A DNA stretch of 8,680 nt from Bacteroidota bacterium (GTDB lineage Bacteria > Bacteroidota > Bacteroidia > Bacteroidales > Marinifilaceae), in NCBI GenBank assembly GCA_023400335.1, contig JAEXFF010000106.1:1-8680 (forward strand), in the 5' to 3' direction. The position numbers and the translations under genes were made by a program. Numbering within the stretch: position 1 is the stretch's first letter; each line of letters begins with the position of its first letter. Positions 6,341-8,680 of the stretch are shown piece after piece. Under the pieces are notes generated by a model. That model was not told the origin of the DNA. It made no database searches and saw only the letters and a program-made list of their open reading frames with translations.

Positions 6341-6356
6341 TTTCTATCTTATTTTG

Positions 6357-7418
6357 ATGAATATGAAAAAGACGATACGTCGGTTTTTTTTGGGAATCTT
6401 TTTATTTTTCTTCTGTTTTTCCTGTATGGATTACGGTCCTATAGAGACGGTAGATTTTGCTCCGACAGGGGATGGTTTGTTTATCACCAATGAAGGTAAT
6501 TTTATGTATGGAAACGCCTCGCTTTCTTACTATAATCCGAAGACAAAACATGTGGAAAACGAGGTGTTTGCCCGGGCAAATGGGATGAAATTAGGAGATG
6601 TAGCTCAATCGATGGTTATACGGGACGGGAAAGGATATGTAGTTGTCAATAATTCAGGTGTTATTTTTGTTATTGATATCAACACGTTTAAAGTCTTGGG
6701 GAATATTAGAGGTTTGACGTCGCCCCGTTATATTCATTTCTTAAGTGATACAAAGGCCTATATCACTGATTTATATGCTCCTGTCATTACGATATTCAAT
6801 CCTCAGACATTGGAAAAGACGGGCCGGATTGATACAAAAGGACATAAATCTACGGAGCAGATGGTGCAATATGACAAGTATGTATTTACCAATTGCTGGT
6901 CGTATGACAATAAAATTTTAATAATCGATTCGGAAAAGGATATAGTGGTGGATTCCATTACGCTTGGGATTCAGCCGACTTCTTTAGTCATTGATAAATA
7001 CAATAAAATATGGACGGTGACGGATGGGGGATATGAAGGGAGTCCATACGGTTATACGGCTCCTTCTTTGTATCGTATCGATGCAGCAAGCCGGAAGGTG
7101 GAAAAAGAATTTAAGTTTAAGAAGGGAGATTGGCCTTCCGAAGTGAATTTGAATGGTACACGGGATACTCTCTATTTTATCAATAATGATATTTGGTGTC
7201 TGGATGTGACTGCAAACCGTTTTCCTCTGCGGCCCTTTTTGCCTTATAAGGGGACTTTATTCTACGGGTTGACGGTGGATCCGGTAACTTCGGAGGTATA
7301 TATAGCAGATGCGATTGACTATGTACAGCCGGGGGTGGTATACCGTTTTACTCCGCAGGCTGTGCCGGTGGATACATTCCGTGTCGGAATTATTCCGGGA
7401 GCTTTTTGTTTTAAATAA
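6357..7418 (+). CDS. btuG: BtuG, high-affinity vitamin B12-binding surface lipoprotein
   Basis: BtuG captures cobamides at the cell surface and hands them to the TonB-dependent transporter BtuB, with which it forms a lid-like complex (established for Bacteroides thetaiotaomicron BtuG2). This frame gives 353 residues: a basic start and long hydrophobic stretch (FFLGIFLFFFCFSC) with lipidation expected at C23, then a beta-propeller of the YncE/DUF5074 type, seven-bladed in known members. Motifs I recognise from BtuG include LFITNEGNF, YGNASLSYYNP, NGMKLGDVAQSM, SPRYIHFLSD, STEQMVQYDKYV, IQPTSLVIDKYNK, DGGYEGSPYGY, DWPSEVNLNGTRDTLY, YGLTVDP and the ending GIIPGAFCFK. Length and both ends look complete. 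ATG at 6357 is chosen over an in-frame TTG at 6354; ATG at 6363 (MKKTIRRFF) is equally plausible. It lies 53 nt after btuH across a hairpin and 32 nt before the next gene, all under the upstream cobalamin riboswitch. Confidence 0.95.
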   Translation: MNMKKTIRRFFLGIFLFFFCFSCMDYGPIETVDFAPTGDGLFITNEGNFMYGNASLSYYNPKTKHVENEVFARANGMKLGDVAQSMVIRDGKGYVVVNNSGVIFVIDINTFKVLGNIRGLTSPRYIHFLSDTKAYITDLYAPVITIFNPQTLEKTGRIDTKGHKSTEQMVQYDKYVFTNCWSYDNKILIIDSEKDIVVDSITLGIQPTSLVIDKYNKIWTVTDGGYEGSPYGYTAPSLYRIDAASRKVEKEFKFKKGDWPSEVNLNGTRDTLYFINNDIWCLDVTANRFPLRPFLPYKGTLFYGLTVDPVTSEVYIADAIDYVQPGVVYRFTPQAVPVDTFRVGIIPGAFCFK

Positions 7419-7450
7419 TTGAGAGTTAATTGTAAATTAAATAAATCAGT

Positions 7451-8680
7451 ATGAAGAATAGATTGAAACGATGGGGATTGGTGCTTTCCCTGATTATGGC
7501 ACTGGGATTTGCTTCCTGTAATGACGATGACGATAAAATAATCCCTGAACCGGCACCGGAGATCACACTTGACAGTGAAACGGGGATTTATTTGGTAAAA
7601 GTAGGGCGGCAACTTGTGATTAATCCTACGGTAGAAAACGATGAAGGAGCTTACTATTCCTGGATTATCGGAGGTAAACTGGTCGGTATGGAAAAGAATT
7701 ATACATTTTCATCAGACACTTGCGGAGGAGTGTTCGTTACTTTTCGGGTAGAAACGAAAGCCGGGACTGCAGAGGAAGAAATGCGGATAGATGTTGCAGA
7801 ACTGGCTCCTCCTGTAATATCGTTGATTATGCCTTCCAAAGGATTGAAAGTATTAGCCAACACGGATTATATACTGAATCCGGATGTACAGAACCGGGAA
7901 GGGGCTACTTATCAATGGACCCTGGACGGACAAACAGTGGGTACAGACAGTTGCTATACCTTTAACCAACCGGAATTGGGACATTATACCGTATCGCTGG
8001 AAGTAGTAAATGAAGATGGAAAAGGGGAAAAGACAATAGATATAGAAGTTGTAGAGCAGTTGCCTTATGCTGTAGAATTTGACAAACCTACTTATTTTGC
8101 GAAGAATAATGACCGGAATGTTTTTTCGGGCAGAACGATTTATTTGGAACCTTCACTGGATTATTTTATGAAACCGGCTTATGTATGGACGGTAGACGGG
8201 AGGGAAGTAAATAACGGAGGGAAGGCTTTATTGGCTTACACAACTACGGATAAGGGTGAGCACACGATAGGAGTGAAGGTAAGTGAAACGGCTAATAGCG
8301 GGACACAAGTTATTACCCGGAATATTATTCGGACTGGTTCAGCCAGTATAGAGGCAACAGTAAAAGTGATTTGTTACGGTACGGAAGAAGAGCGGAAACG
8401 TCCGGAGACGGCTTCCAGTTCGGCTCTTTGGGACAAGGTATATGAATATTGCCCGGCTCCCGGTCAGTTTATCAATGAAACCAAGACCGGTGGTTTTGGC
8501 GGGAATGAAATAACCCATGAACAAGCGATTGCCTATGCTGAGAAAAGACTGAAAGCAGGGAATGTATGGGTATCTTTGGGTGGTTTTGGCGGATACATTG
8601 TCGTCGGTTTTGACCATAGCATAGAAAATAAAGGTAGTTATAATGGATATGATTTTTCGATTACAGGGAATCAGTTTGAG
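7451..8680 (+). CDS. PKD-type surface lipoprotein of the B12 operon (cut at right edge)
   Basis: An open frame of 410 codons from ATG at 7451 runs off the right edge. Residues 1-22 are a lipoprotein signal with lipobox FASC (C23), followed by NDDDDK, the acidic start typical of Bacteroidetes surface-exported lipoproteins. Three Ig/PKD-like beta domains follow at about 35-115, 120-204 and 207-310; repeated features are YYSWIIGGKLVG, TYQWTLDGQTVG and YVWTVDGREV near each domain's middle, and strands such as GHYTVSLEVVNEDG. From about 312 a different, glycine-rich region begins with YEYCPAPGQFINE and two GGFGG motifs (347-351 and 377-381). I recall similar cell-surface proteins next to btuG and btuB in Bacteroidales, but know of no assigned function. 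The start lies 32 nt after the btuG stop, so it is surely in the same riboswitch-controlled transcript. A role as a structural or accessory partner of BtuB/BtuG is inferred. A TonB-dependent receptor gene would be expected further right. Confidence 0.85.
   Translation, partial: MKNRLKRWGLVLSLIMALGFASCNDDDDKIIPEPAPEITLDSETGIYLVKVGRQLVINPTVENDEGAYYSWIIGGKLVGMEKNYTFSSDTCGGVFVTFRVETKAGTAEEEMRIDVAELAPPVISLIMPSKGLKVLANTDYILNPDVQNREGATYQWTLDGQTVGTDSCYTFNQPELGHYTVSLEVVNEDGKGEKTIDIEVVEQLPYAVEFDKPTYFAKNNDRNVFSGRTIYLEPSLDYFMKPAYVWTVDGREVNNGGKALLAYTTTDKGEHTIGVKVSETANSGTQVITRNIIRTGSASIEATVKVICYGTEEERKRPETASSSALWDKVYEYCPAPGQFINETKTGGFGGNEITHEQAIAYAEKRLKAGNVWVSLGGFGGYIVVGFDHSIENKGSYNGYDFSITGNQFE

Noticed and set aside
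7319..7612. 97-codon minus-strand ORF spanning the btuG/PKD junction
   Set aside because: It is antisense to two well-supported genes and has no recognisable content.
8339..8617. 92-codon minus-strand ORF
   Set aside because: It is antisense to the open frame of the PKD lipoprotein.

Overview
The window reads as chromosome of a gut-type Bacteroidales bacterium (Bacteroides, Parabacteroides, Odoribacter or a relative; the genus cannot be fixed from sequence alone). Grounds: moderate to low GC, promoters with the TAnnTTTG -7 box, no Shine-Dalgarno sequences, lipoproteins with acidic residues after the lipobox cysteine, and families largely confined to this phylum (DUF3575, TPR/AraC membrane regulators, DUF4465, BtuG).

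Left part (1-3906, all genes on the minus strand). Reading leftwards from 3810: a cytoplasmic seven-repeat WG protein (3810-2890), a membrane-spanning TPR/AraC regulator (2807-1059) closed by an intrinsic terminator (1012-1037), a regulatory gap with an inverted repeat, then a tight pair: an 85-residue membrane/coiled-coil protein (879-622) and an exported OmpA-like/DUF3575 protein (610 to beyond the left edge). This resembles the start of a Bacteroidales surface-structure (fimbria-type) locus with its own regulator; the fimbrial reading is inference, as no fimbrillin gene lies in the window. The WG gene is bracketed by two identical 30-bp GC-rich palindromic repeats, and one of them encodes the end of its protein.

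Middle (3907-5098): about 1.2 kb with no gene I can support. It holds two operator-like dyads and some unconvincing short ORFs.

Right part (5099-8680, plus strand): a vitamin B12 uptake operon. A promoter (-7 box 5099-5106) leads into a cobalamin riboswitch (aptamer about 5111-5295, B12 box 5273-5289, candidate switching structure to 5387), then a DUF4465/BtuH-type lipoprotein (5461-6303), an intercistronic hairpin (6310-6340), the B12-capturing surface lipoprotein BtuG (6357-7418), and a PKD-type surface lipoprotein of unknown function that runs off the right edge (7451 onward). By analogy with known Bacteroidales loci, btuB probably lies further right. In such systems BtuH and BtuG capture cobamides at the cell surface for TonB-dependent import, and the riboswitch shuts the operon down when B12 is plentiful.

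The least explained items are the 85-residue protein that mimics the membrane and juxtamembrane segment of the neighbouring regulator, the duplicated 30-bp palindrome around the WG gene, and the PKD protein of the B12 operon.
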